Below, one piece after another: positions 7,605 to 15,603 of a stretch of DNA of 18,109 nucleotides. The stretch spans positions 1 to 18,109 of the forward strand of contig CAZBVV010000028.1 of NCBI GenBank assembly GCA_964495345.1, in the 5' to 3' direction. Numbering within the stretch: the stretch's first letter is position 1; each line of letters starts with the position of its first letter. The DNA comes from UBA1081 sp964495345 (GTDB taxonomy: Bacteria > Bacillota > Clostridia > Oscillospirales > Acutalibacteraceae). The position numbers and the translations under genes were made by a program. Under the pieces are notes generated by a model. It made no database searches. It was not told where the DNA came from and saw only the letters and a program-made list of their open reading frames with translations.

Positions 7605-7713
7605 GTTAGTAGTGAGAAGTGAGGAGTGGTGGAAAAGGCTCCGCCTTTTGAACCATTTAAATTCAAGCCGCCTTGCGGCTTTCTTAACTCCTAACTCCTA
7701 ACTACAATAACTA
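7605..7713. repeat. MITE-like nested palindromic element of about 100 bp
   Basis: Imperfect terminal inverted repeats at 7609-7628 and 7686-7705 match at 16 of 20 positions and are built from GTAGT-nAG-nAGT-nAGGAGT units. The right arm itself contains ACTCCTA repeated in tandem. Between them stand two GC-rich perfect hairpins: AAAAGGC/GCCTTTT (7633-7649) and AAGCCGC/GCGGCTT (7665-7681), each with a three-base loop. It codes for nothing. Compositionally it differs from the AT-rich spacer around it, and the layout matches small non-autonomous intergenic repeats of Firmicutes. The family is not identified, and only one copy lies in the window. Confidence 0.6.
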
Positions 7714-7715
7714 AC

Positions 7716-7745
7716 AAAGGCAACAGATTTAATTCTGCTGCCTTT
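7716..7745 (-). terminator. Hairpin terminator behind the LRR/dockerin gene
   Basis: On the minus strand AAAGGCAGCAGA pairs with TCTGTTGCCTTT (12 bp, one G-U) around a six-base loop. It sits just past the stop codon. The U-tract is poor, so a second role as a spacer hairpin is possible. Confidence 0.6.
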
Positions 7746-7751
7746 AACTTA

Positions 7752-9545
7752 TTATTCGTAATATGAAAAGTTGGTATATCTTATAACATCTGTTCTTGTG
7801 GCTGTTGCTATGGAGCTTGTGCCGTCGGCATTGGTAATGGCGGTGTTGCCTGTTTTTCCTGTCATTTCAAAGCCGTAGTTCATTGTAAGATATGCATAGG
7901 TAATTCTGCCTGTTGCCATTTCTACCTGTATTTCAATAGTGCATCCTGTGTAGGTCATGCTCCAGTTGAATTTATCATACCAGGATTTTTTGCTTAAAGC
8001 GTTGTCGAAGTGTGATGCCGATTCAACAGGGAACATCTGTTGCGTAAAAGTATCCTCACCAACTGTTGCAAGTTCGTCCTTGAGCGTTATTGTGTAGGCG
8101 TAGCTGTTATCTTTGAGAATGCTTGTGCATGATTGGATATTATCCGAATTAATAAGTGAAATGTCAAAGAAATTGTCTTTTGCCGCCTGTGTATTATGCT
8201 TGTAAACCGTTGTTGCCGCTTTGTCGGGGGATGTAAGTTCATCCTCAAACATTATAAGATTCCTTGCCGTACGCAGATTCATGTCGGATTGGGAAATCTG
8301 CTCATATGCAAACTTTGTGTATCCGCAGTTGTAAGCATTTGCGTATGCAACGGCATTTGAAACTGCAAGCATAACTTCATAGGAGCTTCTGGGCATGGTG
8401 AGCAGGTCTGTGACGGAATAGTCTGTAAGCTGAGCTGAAATTCTTAAAACTTGCCTTGCATCTGCGGCTGTGACTTCATTATCACCTGTGATATCTGCTG
8501 CAACCGTATCAACGGCTTTTTCGAGGTTTGCCGATACACGCAGAATATATCTTGCATCTGCTGCGGTAATATCTCCGCTTGCATCAACATCACCGGGGAG
8601 AGGCGTTACCGCATACATAATGTTGTTGTTCTGACAGTATTCTTCGGCAGGGGAGTCTTTGTAAACGGAAATAAGCGTTGTATCATCAACATTGAAGCAT
8701 TCGATACCGCCGAAAAGTGTTATCGTTACGGGAACTTTGACCGTTGTAACCTGTGTGCCGTAAAATGCTCCGTCTGCAACTGCAGTAAGGACATTTGGCA
8801 CGGCAACGGTTTTTTCGTTGCCCTTGTACTTTACCAAAGTTGTGCCCAGAATTACAAAGTTGTTGTTGTAATTTTCAAGCCAGGGAGTTCCGTCAAAGGC
8901 GTTTGCTCCTATTTCGATTGCACCCATGCCTTTATCAAGAGTAACCGTTTCAAGGTTTTTGCAGTTTTTGAAGGCATTTTCGCCAATGGATTTGATGTTT
9001 TTGTGGATATATACCATTTTGATATTTTTATTGTTTTTAAAAACACCGTCTGCAATAGCAGTGCAATCTTCAGGAATGATTATACTACTGTCGTTTCCTA
9101 TGTAGCCGATAATGGTAGATCCGCTTATTATGTAATCCTGTGATGTGTTTTCGGTCCAGCTGTCGTTGTCGGTTGAGTTTGCGTATTCTTCGTATTCATC
9201 AGGATAAAGCAGTGCGATATTGTTGCTGCCGACAAAAGCATTTTTATCAATGTAAGCGGTGGTATACGGAATAACAACGCAATCAATACCGTATACGGCA
9301 GTAAATGCATTGGCGGCTATGCCTACAACCGGAAAGCCGTTTATCGTGTCAGGAATGATAATATGTCCGTTGTCGGGAACATCGCCAACGAGTCCATCAA
9401 TATAGATCTGTGACATTGAGTCGTTTGTAAAGCAGTATGTGAATGAATAATCTGCGGCAAATACACCGACACAGCAAACGCTCATAATGAGAATTGCCGA
9501 AAGGATAAAGGAAAGGAGTCTTTTTAAGCTATCTGACTTTTTCAT
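7752..9545 (-). CDS. Secreted leucine-rich-repeat (BspA-like) protein with dockerin repeats
   Basis: This 597-residue protein has a cleavable signal peptide (residues 1-31, basic start, hydrophobic core, ending VFAA). BspA/LRR_5-type repeats cover about 55-310 (units such as IADGVFKNNKNIKMVYIHKN). A dockerin type I pair is at 318-372, with two calcium loops (DVDASGDITAAD and DITGDNEVTAAD), each followed by a D-A-R-x-x-L-R-x-S-A helix. The unclassified domain at 375-597 is aromatic-rich and ends SYYE. Dockerins bind cohesin modules, but in these bacteria they often appear outside cellulosomes. BspA repeats mediate surface adhesion in other species. ATG 9545 is chosen because GGAGG lies 9 bases upstream; a TTG at 9563 overlaps that site. 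It has its own perfect promoter. A secreted or cell-surface adhesive role is inferred, not shown. Confidence 0.85.
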   Translation of the reverse strand: MKKSDSLKRLLSFILSAILIMSVCCVGVFAADYSFTYCFTNDSMSQIYIDGLVGDVPDNGHIIIPDTINGFPVVGIAANAFTAVYGIDCVVIPYTTAYIDKNAFVGSNNIALLYPDEYEEYANSTDNDSWTENTSQDYIISGSTIIGYIGNDSSIIIPEDCTAIADGVFKNNKNIKMVYIHKNIKSIGENAFKNCKNLETVTLDKGMGAIEIGANAFDGTPWLENYNNNFVILGTTLVKYKGNEKTVAVPNVLTAVADGAFYGTQVTTVKVPVTITLFGGIECFNVDDTTLISVYKDSPAEEYCQNNNIMYAVTPLPGDVDASGDITAADARYILRVSANLEKAVDTVAADITGDNEVTAADARQVLRISAQLTDYSVTDLLTMPRSSYEVMLAVSNAVAYANAYNCGYTKFAYEQISQSDMNLRTARNLIMFEDELTSPDKAATTVYKHNTQAAKDNFFDISLINSDNIQSCTSILKDNSYAYTITLKDELATVGEDTFTQQMFPVESASHFDNALSKKSWYDKFNWSMTYTGCTIEIQVEMATGRITYAYLTMNYGFEMTGKTGNTAITNADGTSSIATATRTDVIRYTNFSYYE

Positions 9546-9580
9546 TATTTTTTTCCTCCACAAAAAAATGGTACCTGAAT

Positions 9581-9609
9581 ATTATAAACTATAAAAGAAA
9601 ATCTGTCAA
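9581..9609 (-). promoter_or_regulatory. Perfect consensus sigma-A promoter for the LRR/dockerin gene
   Basis: On the minus strand TTGACA (9609-9604), 17 bp, TATAAT (9586-9581). It lies between the DUF4363 stop codon and the LRR gene, so the LRR gene is a separate unit. Confidence 0.88.
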
Positions 9610-9619
9610 CAAATTGATG

Positions 9620-9916
9620 TCAGAAAACATTTCCGATGTTGAATTGTTCGCCGTCTTTTATGCTGTTTATAATAGCTGTAAGCTCGTCGATGCTGTAATC
9701 GGAGTATATCTGTTCTTCAATGCTGTCAATATCGCTGTTTTTCAGCAGTATACTGAGCACGGTTCTTTTTTCATTCCATATTGCATCAAGTTCCGAGGGC
9801 TCATTTTTTGCAATATAAATAATTTCATCAAGTGAGGTGTTAACATACCCGTAACCCAACAAAGATGCCGCAAAGCTAACTGCAATAATGATTATTGCAC
9901 AAACAAGACGCTTCAT
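9620..9916 (-). CDS. DUF4363-like small membrane-anchored protein
   Basis: The protein has 98 residues: one N-terminal hydrophobic helix (about 4-25), then a charged helical region with a central Trp47 (DAIWNEKRTVLSILLKNSDIDSIEEQI). This matches DUF4363 in layout, a family repeatedly found next to DUF421 genes. The ATG follows the DUF421 stop codon after one base (TAA-A-ATG), indicating translational coupling and a shared complex or pathway. The helix is probably a signal anchor leaving the C-terminal part outside the membrane. The function is unknown. Confidence 0.75.
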   Translation of the reverse strand: MKRLVCAIIIIAVSFAASLLGYGYVNTSLDEIIYIAKNEPSELDAIWNEKRTVLSILLKNSDIDSIEEQIYSDYSIDELTAIINSIKDGEQFNIGNVF

Positions 9917-9917
9917 T

Positions 9918-10592
9918 TTATTCTTCCCTTCTTATAATGTTGATGTTGCCGTTTTTATCCGTTTCCATCAAAAGAATATTCTTTGCAATAAGACCTTTTT
10001 CGGCAAGTTGTGTTTTAAGAGCTTCCCGTGAGATTCCAAGATTTTTAAGCTCTGTTTTTATAATTTTGCCGTCTGCGATAATAACGGTTTTTAATCCGTC
10101 ATCATTTGGACTGAAATTTGTGTTTTCTATTGCAACACTTCGTTTTTCGGGCTTTAAAAGTATACTTAGTGAACCGTCTGTTTCGGCTATGGCATACTGT
10201 ACATCTGAGATATTGAATACACCTTGCTGTCGTAATGCTTCAAGTAAATCATCTATTGTGTATCGGAGTTTTTTTAATTGTTTTTGCTGAACAACTCCAT
10301 CCTTTATTATTACTACGGAGTTTCCCTGCAAAATCTTTCTGATTTTTGCACTTTTAAGAGCCATTACGGACATAATTATTTCAAAAGACGCAAGTAAAAG
10401 TAATGCAAGTATTGAATGTGTCATGGGAATATCATTATCCTGCATGGGAATTACCGCAATTTCGGAAATGAGTATGGTTATAACAAGCTCACCCGGCTGG
10501 AGCTGACCTATTTGTCTTTTTCCCATAAATCTTACGGTAAGGATTAAAAGTAAGTACAGAATTATACTTCTTACTAAAGTAATAAGCATCAT
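9918..10592 (-). CDS. DUF421 (YetF-like) membrane protein
   Basis: This protein of about 224 residues has two or three N-terminal membrane helices (ending near residue 80, with the family's RFMGKRQIGQLQPGELVITILISE signature) and a soluble C-terminal YetF domain with a mixed alpha/beta pattern. DUF421 proteins are common in spore formers, and some are encoded in spoVA2mob-type clusters that affect spore heat resistance. Two adjacent ATGs (10592 and 10589) follow AAGGG; the upstream GTG at 10598 overlaps that site. I chose 10592, but 10589 is equally possible. It is coupled to the DUF4363 gene and divergent from gerABC, 77 bp away, which suggests a membrane role in spores or germination (inference). 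Confidence 0.88.
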   Translation of the reverse strand: MMLITLVRSIILYLLLILTVRFMGKRQIGQLQPGELVITILISEIAVIPMQDNDIPMTHSILALLLLASFEIIMSVMALKSAKIRKILQGNSVVIIKDGVVQQKQLKKLRYTIDDLLEALRQQGVFNISDVQYAIAETDGSLSILLKPEKRSVAIENTNFSPNDDGLKTVIIADGKIIKTELKNLGISREALKTQLAEKGLIAKNILLMETDKNGNINIIRREE

Positions 10593-10624
10593 AATCACCC
10601 TTAAAAGTATTTCCCTTTTTTATG

Positions 10625-10654
10625 GGAATATTCGGCAAATAATGGGGTATACCA
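10625..10654 (+). promoter_or_regulatory. Possible sigma-G-like promoter for gerABC
   Basis: GGAATA (10625-10630), 17 bp, TATACCA (10648-10654). This matches the forespore sigma-G consensus (TGAATA / CATACTA) at 5 of 6 and 5 of 7 positions. It is expected for germination receptors, but the predicted start would fall almost on the ribosome site, so support is weak. The -10 box overlaps the palindrome GGTATACC (10647-10654). Confidence 0.3.
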
Positions 10655-10669
10655 ATAGCGGTGAAATAT

Positions 10670-12214
10670 ATGAAAAATTTTTTAAGAAAATGGGAAAAAT
10701 CAAAAGAACGGCTTTCCGAGCCTGTCCAAGAGGAAAATGAACCTTGCATACCCGACGGCATAAGTAAAAATTTGCAGGATAATGTTATCGTGTTGCGACA
10801 GCTTTTCGGTGACAGTTTTGACCTTATTATAAAATACGGCGAGGTTTGCGGTAATAAAATAGCTTTTGTTGCACTTGACGGTATGTATGATAACCTGTTG
10901 GTTTCCCAAGCGGTAATATTTCCTGTTCTTGAAACAAAAACAGCAGATGTGCAACCTGCCTCTTTGTATGAGCATATCAGTCAGATGCGTATTGGCGAGT
11001 GCGACATGAAAGAAGCACTTATTGTTTCCGATGCTGTCAAGATGCTTATTTCGGGATGTTTGCTTCTGTTTGTAGACGGTGTGGAGAAATGCCTGATTTT
11101 CAGCGTTCAGGGATATCCTAAAAAGAGTATTGAACAGCCGGCATCCGAGCAACAGGAAATGGGTTCCCATGAAGGTTTTGTTGATATGTACAAGGATAAC
11201 GTCACCCTTGTGAGGCGGCGGATGAAAAATCCTTATGTGCGTTTTGAAAACATAACCGTAGGGCAGGGGAGTAATACAACGGTATGTATATGCTATCATG
11301 CAAAAAGAGCCGCCCCCGAAATTGTCAATGAGGTAAAAGATAAACTGAAAAATGCAAGTCTTGATATCGTTCCCGGTGCAGGTGCGTTGATACCTTTTCT
11401 TGAAGACAAAAAAATGTCGTTTTTTTCTTCCGTAGGGTATACGGAAAGACCCGATGTTTTTTCAGCAAAGATTGCCGAGGGGAGGGTGGGTTTGATTATA
11501 GACGGCTCACCCACCGCATTGATTGTGCCGTATCTTTTTGTGGAAAATTTTCATTCTCTGGACGACTATCTTGCGAGACCTTACTATGCGGCAATTTCAA
11601 GAATATTAAAAATTATATGCTTTTTTATAGCTGTTTTTTTGCCGGGTACATTTGTAGCCGTGGGAACGTTTCATCAGGAGCTGTTTCCGTCAGAGGTTAT
11701 ATTTGAGCTCGTTTCCTCCCTTAAAAATACTCCGTTTCCCCTTGTGGTGGAATGTGTTGTAATCCATTTTGTATACGAAATTGTAAGGGAAGCAGGTCTG
11801 CGTATGCCCAAAGCCGTGGGGCATACGGTAAGTATAGTGGGTGCACTCGTTATAGGTGATGCGGCAGTTTCTGCGGGACTTATAAGTGCACCTATGCTTA
11901 TCGTAATTGCGATTACCGCTATTTCATCGGCAGTATCTCCCACACTTCATCAGCCATCATCGGTTTTAAGGTTTATATTTATTATTGTGGGCGGAACGGT
12001 TGGACTCTACGGTATAATGTTGGGCTTTTCGTTGGTGATTGTTGACCTTTGCTCTGTAAATTCTTTCGGCGTGCCGTTTACTGCACCCTTTTCACCTTTT
12101 GATCTGTATGCTTCAAGAGACGGAGTATTTTTTTCGGGCTGGAAAAGCGTTGGCAGACGCTTTATGCAGATTCAGAAACTTAAAGGGAGCGATGTGAATG
12201 CAAAAAACGGCTAA
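10670..12214 (+). CDS. gerA: Spore germination receptor A subunit (GerA family)
   Basis: This is the A subunit of a nutrient germinant receptor in the spore inner membrane, working with the B and C subunits. The 514-residue protein has a soluble N-terminal region (to about residue 310) and then about five membrane helices. Family motifs are clear: GRVGLIIDGSPTALIVPYLF near 272-291, ENFHSLDDYLARPYYAAISR, LPGTFVAVGTFHQELFPSEV near 325, VREAGLRMPKAVGHTVSIVG followed by ALVIGDAAVSAGLISAPM near 375-410, and SFGVPFTAPFSPFD close to the end. ATG 10670 is chosen because GGTGA lies 5 bases upstream; a GTG at 10661 overlaps that site. It overlaps the gerB start by 17 bp. Which of the many gerA paralogue groups it belongs to cannot be told. 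Confidence 0.95.
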   Translation: MKNFLRKWEKSKERLSEPVQEENEPCIPDGISKNLQDNVIVLRQLFGDSFDLIIKYGEVCGNKIAFVALDGMYDNLLVSQAVIFPVLETKTADVQPASLYEHISQMRIGECDMKEALIVSDAVKMLISGCLLLFVDGVEKCLIFSVQGYPKKSIEQPASEQQEMGSHEGFVDMYKDNVTLVRRRMKNPYVRFENITVGQGSNTTVCICYHAKRAAPEIVNEVKDKLKNASLDIVPGAGALIPFLEDKKMSFFSSVGYTERPDVFSAKIAEGRVGLIIDGSPTALIVPYLFVENFHSLDDYLARPYYAAISRILKIICFFIAVFLPGTFVAVGTFHQELFPSEVIFELVSSLKNTPFPLVVECVVIHFVYEIVREAGLRMPKAVGHTVSIVGALVIGDAAVSAGLISAPMLIVIAITAISSAVSPTLHQPSSVLRFIFIIVGGTVGLYGIMLGFSLVIVDLCSVNSFGVPFTAPFSPFDLYASRDGVFFSGWKSVGRRFMQIQKLKGSDVNAKNG

Positions 12215-13283
12215 GATAACTTCTTTTCAATTTTACGCAATTCTTTTTTTGAGCAGAATATTTGCTTTGGTAAGTTATATCTCGGGTGAAAAGAACAATC
12301 TTTCCGCTACGGGCGAGATTCTGGCTGTTGTTACGGCTTGTCTGTTTATACTTGTTGCATCAATTCCCACAATGCTTTTTATCCGTAAGGACAGCACATC
12401 TTCAATTCTTATGAGAGCATCGTGCATATCGCCTGTTTTTGAAAAAATTGTAGCTTTTTTTCATCTTGTAAGCATGATATACACAGGTATTATTACAGCA
12501 TCACGATTTGAGCTTATGGTAGGTTCTTTGCTGTTTCCGGATATGAACGTGCTTATTTTTGCCGCAATAATGCTTTTTGCTGCTGCCTATACGGCATACA
12601 GGGGGATTGAATCTATCGGCAGGTCTGCGGTGATTTATCTTGTGCCTGTGCTGGGAGCGTTTTTATTTGTTTTTGTTACACTTGTAAGTAAATTTGACAT
12701 CCTTAATTTTACGCCCGTGTATACATCTGAGCTTGTACAAACAGTTGATTCCGCCTATTATTTTTGTGCAAGGACGGGTGAACTCAGTGCTGTACTGTTG
12801 CTTTTGCCCAATGTGAAAAATCATAATAAAAAGCACTTATTTAATTGGATAGTTGCCCTGTCTGTTATCATTATTGCAACGGAATTTATGATAATCGGTG
12901 TGCTTGGCGGTTTCGGTAAAAATCAGCTTTTTAATATGTACTCTCTTTCCGTAATTGCAAAAATCGGTTTTGTGGAAAGACTGGATGCTATAATCTCGTG
13001 TATATGGCTTATTTGTGCGGGAGTTAAGATGTCTATTATTTTTTATGTATGTAATCTGCTGCTCACATCCCTGTTCGGCAAAAAGAGGGATGTTATTTAT
13101 ATTTCCTCCTGTGCGGTTGTTGTTTTTGTGTGCACGGTAATTATATCAATAAGTATACTCAACTTTTTTAAGGTTGTGTCATCAGGTTTAACGGCAGTTG
13201 TGTTTACGCTGACGGTGGTCATTCTTCCTTTGTCGGTTATGGCAGGTGAAAAAATCAAGGAGAGAAAATATGAAAAAGCTTAG
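12198..13283 (+). CDS. gerB: Spore germination receptor B subunit (GerB, APC-superfamily transporter fold)
   Basis: The protein has 361 residues and about ten membrane helices and belongs to the GerB/spore_permease family of the APC superfamily. It is the subunit where amino-acid germinants bind in B. subtilis GerA-type receptors. It opens with KITSFQFYAILFLSRIF, a typical TM1 start, and has the family's Y-R-G-I-E-S-I-G-R turn near residue 135. The ATG at 12198 follows AAAGGGAG by 9 bases. The gene overlaps gerA by 17 bp and gerC by 14 bp, giving coupled translation and balanced subunit supply. Confidence 0.93.
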   Translation: MQKTAKITSFQFYAILFLSRIFALVSYISGEKNNLSATGEILAVVTACLFILVASIPTMLFIRKDSTSSILMRASCISPVFEKIVAFFHLVSMIYTGIITASRFELMVGSLLFPDMNVLIFAAIMLFAAAYTAYRGIESIGRSAVIYLVPVLGAFLFVFVTLVSKFDILNFTPVYTSELVQTVDSAYYFCARTGELSAVLLLLPNVKNHNKKHLFNWIVALSVIIIATEFMIIGVLGGFGKNQLFNMYSLSVIAKIGFVERLDAIISCIWLICAGVKMSIIFYVCNLLLTSLFGKKRDVIYISSCAVVVFVCTVIISISILNFFKVVSSGLTAVVFTLTVVILPLSVMAGEKIKERKYEKA

Positions 13284-14412
13284 TTTTGTTCTTTTTGTTT
13301 TAATCATTCCCTTTCTTTTTTCCTCCTGCTCTGCGGGGGATAAAGAAGTAAAAAATCGCCTTATCATTGAAGGGGTTGGTATCGACTATGACGAAAAAAA
13401 CGATGAATATATCCTAACCGTACAGGTGCTTGAAACATCAAAATCCGCTGAAGCCAACGGACAATCCCCAGCGGTTGTGAATTATACGGTCAATGGCAAA
13501 ACCGTTGCTTCGGCTCTTAATTCGCTATGGGAGAATACTGGTAGATATCCTCTTTATTCTCAAAACAGAATTATTGTAATAGGTTCGTATTTCAGCAGTG
13601 AACAAATCGCCGAAGCTCTTGATTTTTTTGTAAGGGAATACACGGCAAGGGCTGATGTTTTCGTTGCGGCGGCAACAGGTACGGCGGCAGACATTTTAAA
13701 TGTGCAAAGCGGCGGAGAAATTCCTGCAAAAACTATTGAAAAGTCTATCCTCGAGGGTAAAGAAAATTCTGAGGCGGTGGATACTGCGTTGTATAATGTG
13801 GTAAACCTATCTATGGAAGACGCAACAAGCGTAACCATGCCGTTACTTGAAATTGTTGAAGACAGAAATGCTGACGGTGAAACAGTCAAGGTGACAGGCA
13901 CTTATTGCTACACGAAAAATGGCAAAAAAAATCATCTTTCCGCAAGGGAAACGATGATGTTTATGTTTGTTGCCGATGATGTTCAGAATGGTACAATCAG
14001 TATTATTGCAGATGATGTGCCGACGGGACTTGATATTATTTCTTCGTCTACCGACATAGAAACACAGCTTGCGGATAACAAACCGCATTTCAGCATCAGG
14101 ATAAAATGTACGGTTGATATTCTTGAATACGGAAATGCGGATTTCGGAAATCTTACGGAAGATGATATTGAGAATATACGCTTGCAAACGCAGAATTATA
14201 TAAATTCGGGGATTTCGGAGCTGCTTGACCGACAGCTTAAAGATGAAAAATGCGATATTTTCCGTTTTTTCAGACGGCTGATGTTAAGCTATCCGGAGGT
14301 TTATAATGAGCTTATAAAAGACCGAGAAAAGGCGTTGACGGAATTTACCTATGACGTTGAAACACAAGTTACCGTAAGGAAAATCGGACAAGAAGCGATG
14401 TTTATAAATTAA
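13270..14412 (+). CDS. gerC: Spore germination receptor C subunit, lipoprotein (Ger(x)C family)
   Basis: This 380-residue protein is the membrane-anchored lipoprotein subunit of the receptor. It has a lipoprotein signal with an F-S-S-C lipobox near residue 20, less ideal because Phe stands at -3. The Ger(x)C sequence then follows: VKNRLIIEGVGIDYDEKNDEYILTVQV, the SQNRIIVIG motif near residue 95, and the LSARETMMFMF segment. The C-terminal third is a helical/beta domain typical of the family. The start at 13270 (MKKLSF) is supported by AAGGAGAG 6 bases upstream. Its last 11 bases overlap the end of the convergent DNA glycosylase gene, and no terminator is seen between them. Confidence 0.93.
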   Translation: MKKLSFVLFVLIIPFLFSSCSAGDKEVKNRLIIEGVGIDYDEKNDEYILTVQVLETSKSAEANGQSPAVVNYTVNGKTVASALNSLWENTGRYPLYSQNRIIVIGSYFSSEQIAEALDFFVREYTARADVFVAAATGTAADILNVQSGGEIPAKTIEKSILEGKENSEAVDTALYNVVNLSMEDATSVTMPLLEIVEDRNADGETVKVTGTYCYTKNGKKNHLSARETMMFMFVADDVQNGTISIIADDVPTGLDIISSSTDIETQLADNKPHFSIRIKCTVDILEYGNADFGNLTEDDIENIRLQTQNYINSGISELLDRQLKDEKCDIFRFFRRLMLSYPEVYNELIKDREKALTEFTYDVETQVTVRKIGQEAMFIN

Positions 14413-15226
14413 TTTGAGTTCTTTGCAAATGGAACAGGTATTGTTGTGCAATTCCCCGTGCACCGTCAATACATTCGGGTAAACCCTCCGGGTATAAATT
14501 CTCGCAGATTCGCCTGATGTGACGGTCTACAGGAAATGCATCAATATGTCCCAGACCGAAAAGGATTGTACAGTCTGCAACTTTTTTGCCTACGCCGTGA
14601 ATTTTCATCAGTTCTTTTTCGCAAGTTTCCATGGATTCTGTTTTTAGTTTTTCAAGGTTGATTTCACCTGCGGATATCATCTTTGCCGCAGATGAAATGT
14701 ACGGTGTACGGTATCCGCAACGCAATATGGCTAAATCGTCTGTCGTAAGCGTTGCGGTCTTTTCTGCACAGGGAAATGAGAATGAAGATTCGGTGGGCTC
14801 GCCGAAGTTAAGACAAAATCGTTCAATGATTCCTTTTATTCTCGGAATGTTGTTGCAGGCAGAGAATATGAATGAGCAAAGTGCTTCCCATGGCTCTTGA
14901 TTGAGTATACGGATGGTGCCGTATTCCTCTATGGCTTTTGCAAGGATGTCGTCTTTTCTGAATGATTCAAGAATTGCATCGTAATCCCTGCCCAAATCAA
15001 AATAATCAAAAAACACGCTATGAAATTGCTCGTTGGTGATATTGTGAAAAATCAGTTTGCCGTCCATACATTCAACCGCCGTTTCAATGCCTCTTACAAC
15101 GCCGTGCCAAAGACCGTCTTTGTCTTTGTGCCAACGAAAAGACTGACCGCAATCAAGAGTGATGTCAAGGTTGATTGAGCCGAAGTCGGACACCTCAATG
15201 TAATTTTCAGCATTTTTTACAAACAT
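14402..15226 (-). CDS. 8-oxoguanine DNA glycosylase/AP lyase, OGG1 type (HhH-GPD)
   Basis: This base-excision repair enzyme removes 8-oxoguanine opposite C and cleaves the abasic strand. Of 274 residues, the N-terminal half is the OGG_N domain (LDCGQSFRWHKD near 25-35). The C-terminal half is the HhH-GPD fold: CNNIPRIKGIIERFC near 124-138, the hairpin IHGVGKKVADC with catalytic Lys215, and PVDRHIRR with Asp234. These correspond to human OGG1 Lys249 and Asp268. All key residues are intact. It is an OGG1-like enzyme, as found in many Clostridia, rather than the MutM type. A GGGGAG site stands rather far (about 11 bases) from the ATG. Confidence 0.93.
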   Translation of the reverse strand: MFVKNAENYIEVSDFGSINLDITLDCGQSFRWHKDKDGLWHGVVRGIETAVECMDGKLIFHNITNEQFHSVFFDYFDLGRDYDAILESFRKDDILAKAIEEYGTIRILNQEPWEALCSFIFSACNNIPRIKGIIERFCLNFGEPTESSFSFPCAEKTATLTTDDLAILRCGYRTPYISSAAKMISAGEINLEKLKTESMETCEKELMKIHGVGKKVADCTILFGLGHIDAFPVDRHIRRICENLYPEGLPECIDGARGIAQQYLFHLQRTQINL

Positions 15227-15392
15227 TTTTGCTTGTTCTCCCCGTAAAAAGTTTTATTCGTTTTAAGAAAATAAATCATTGTAAAATTCTTACAAAAATT
15301 TATAAAAAATTTTGTTATTATTTTAGTCCAAATAGTATAAATGTGTAAAAGTCGTAAAACACTTTGTATTATAAAAAATTGGTCGAAAAAAG

Positions 15393-15488
15393 TTTTGAAC
15401 ATATCAAAAATCGGAAAATCGACTTAAAAAACCCATTAGAACAGTGAGTTATCAACATTTTGAACAGAGTTTTGAACAGTTTTGAACA
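15393..15488 (+). repeat. Iteron-like TTTTGAACA repeats
   Basis: Four exact TTTTGAACA copies lie at 15393-15401, 15458-15466, 15470-15478 and 15480-15488. The related TTATCAACA (15449-15457) directly abuts the second copy. The last three copies lie in the same direction at steps of 12 and 10 bp, roughly one helical turn. TTATCAACA is one base off the DnaA-box consensus TTATNCACA, but the other copies differ more. Confidence 0.6.
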
Positions 15489-15594
15489 TACAAGTTTGTA
15501 TACAAATAGTATAAAAAGCTTGACCGATTCTGCCATTTTAAAAGTTTTTGTAACATTTGTCCATAGGTTGATTTAACATCTGTGCATAATTGTG

Positions 15595-15603
15595 TGCTAA
15601 TAT
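15595..15603 (+). promoter_or_regulatory. Extended -10 promoter for the small tail-anchored protein
   Basis: TGCTAATAT: a TG-extended -10 (TAATAT) 43 bp before the ATG. No good -35 box is visible. Confidence 0.45.

Noticed and set aside
7609..7705. A functional insertion sequence
   Set aside because: The element is about 100 bp with no transposase frame. At most it is a non-autonomous remnant or MITE.
7458..7751. Riboswitch upstream of glyA
   Set aside because: The glyA promoter lies only about 30 bp before the start, leaving no leader. The hairpins at 7633-7681 lie upstream of the promoter and belong to the repeat element.
8451..9143. 230-codon plus-strand open frame opposite the LRR/dockerin gene
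   Set aside because: It is cysteine-rich and low-complexity, has no ribosome site and lies wholly antisense to a clearly coding, repeat-bearing gene.
10593..10669. A firm sigma-G promoter on either strand of the divergent spacer
   Set aside because: Only an approximate plus-strand match exists and its start would crowd the ribosome site. No convincing match was found on the minus strand. It is listed only as a low-confidence feature.
15393..15488. CRISPR array
   Set aside because: The repeats are 9 bp with 1-56 bp between them, with no repeat of 23-47 bp and no cas genes.
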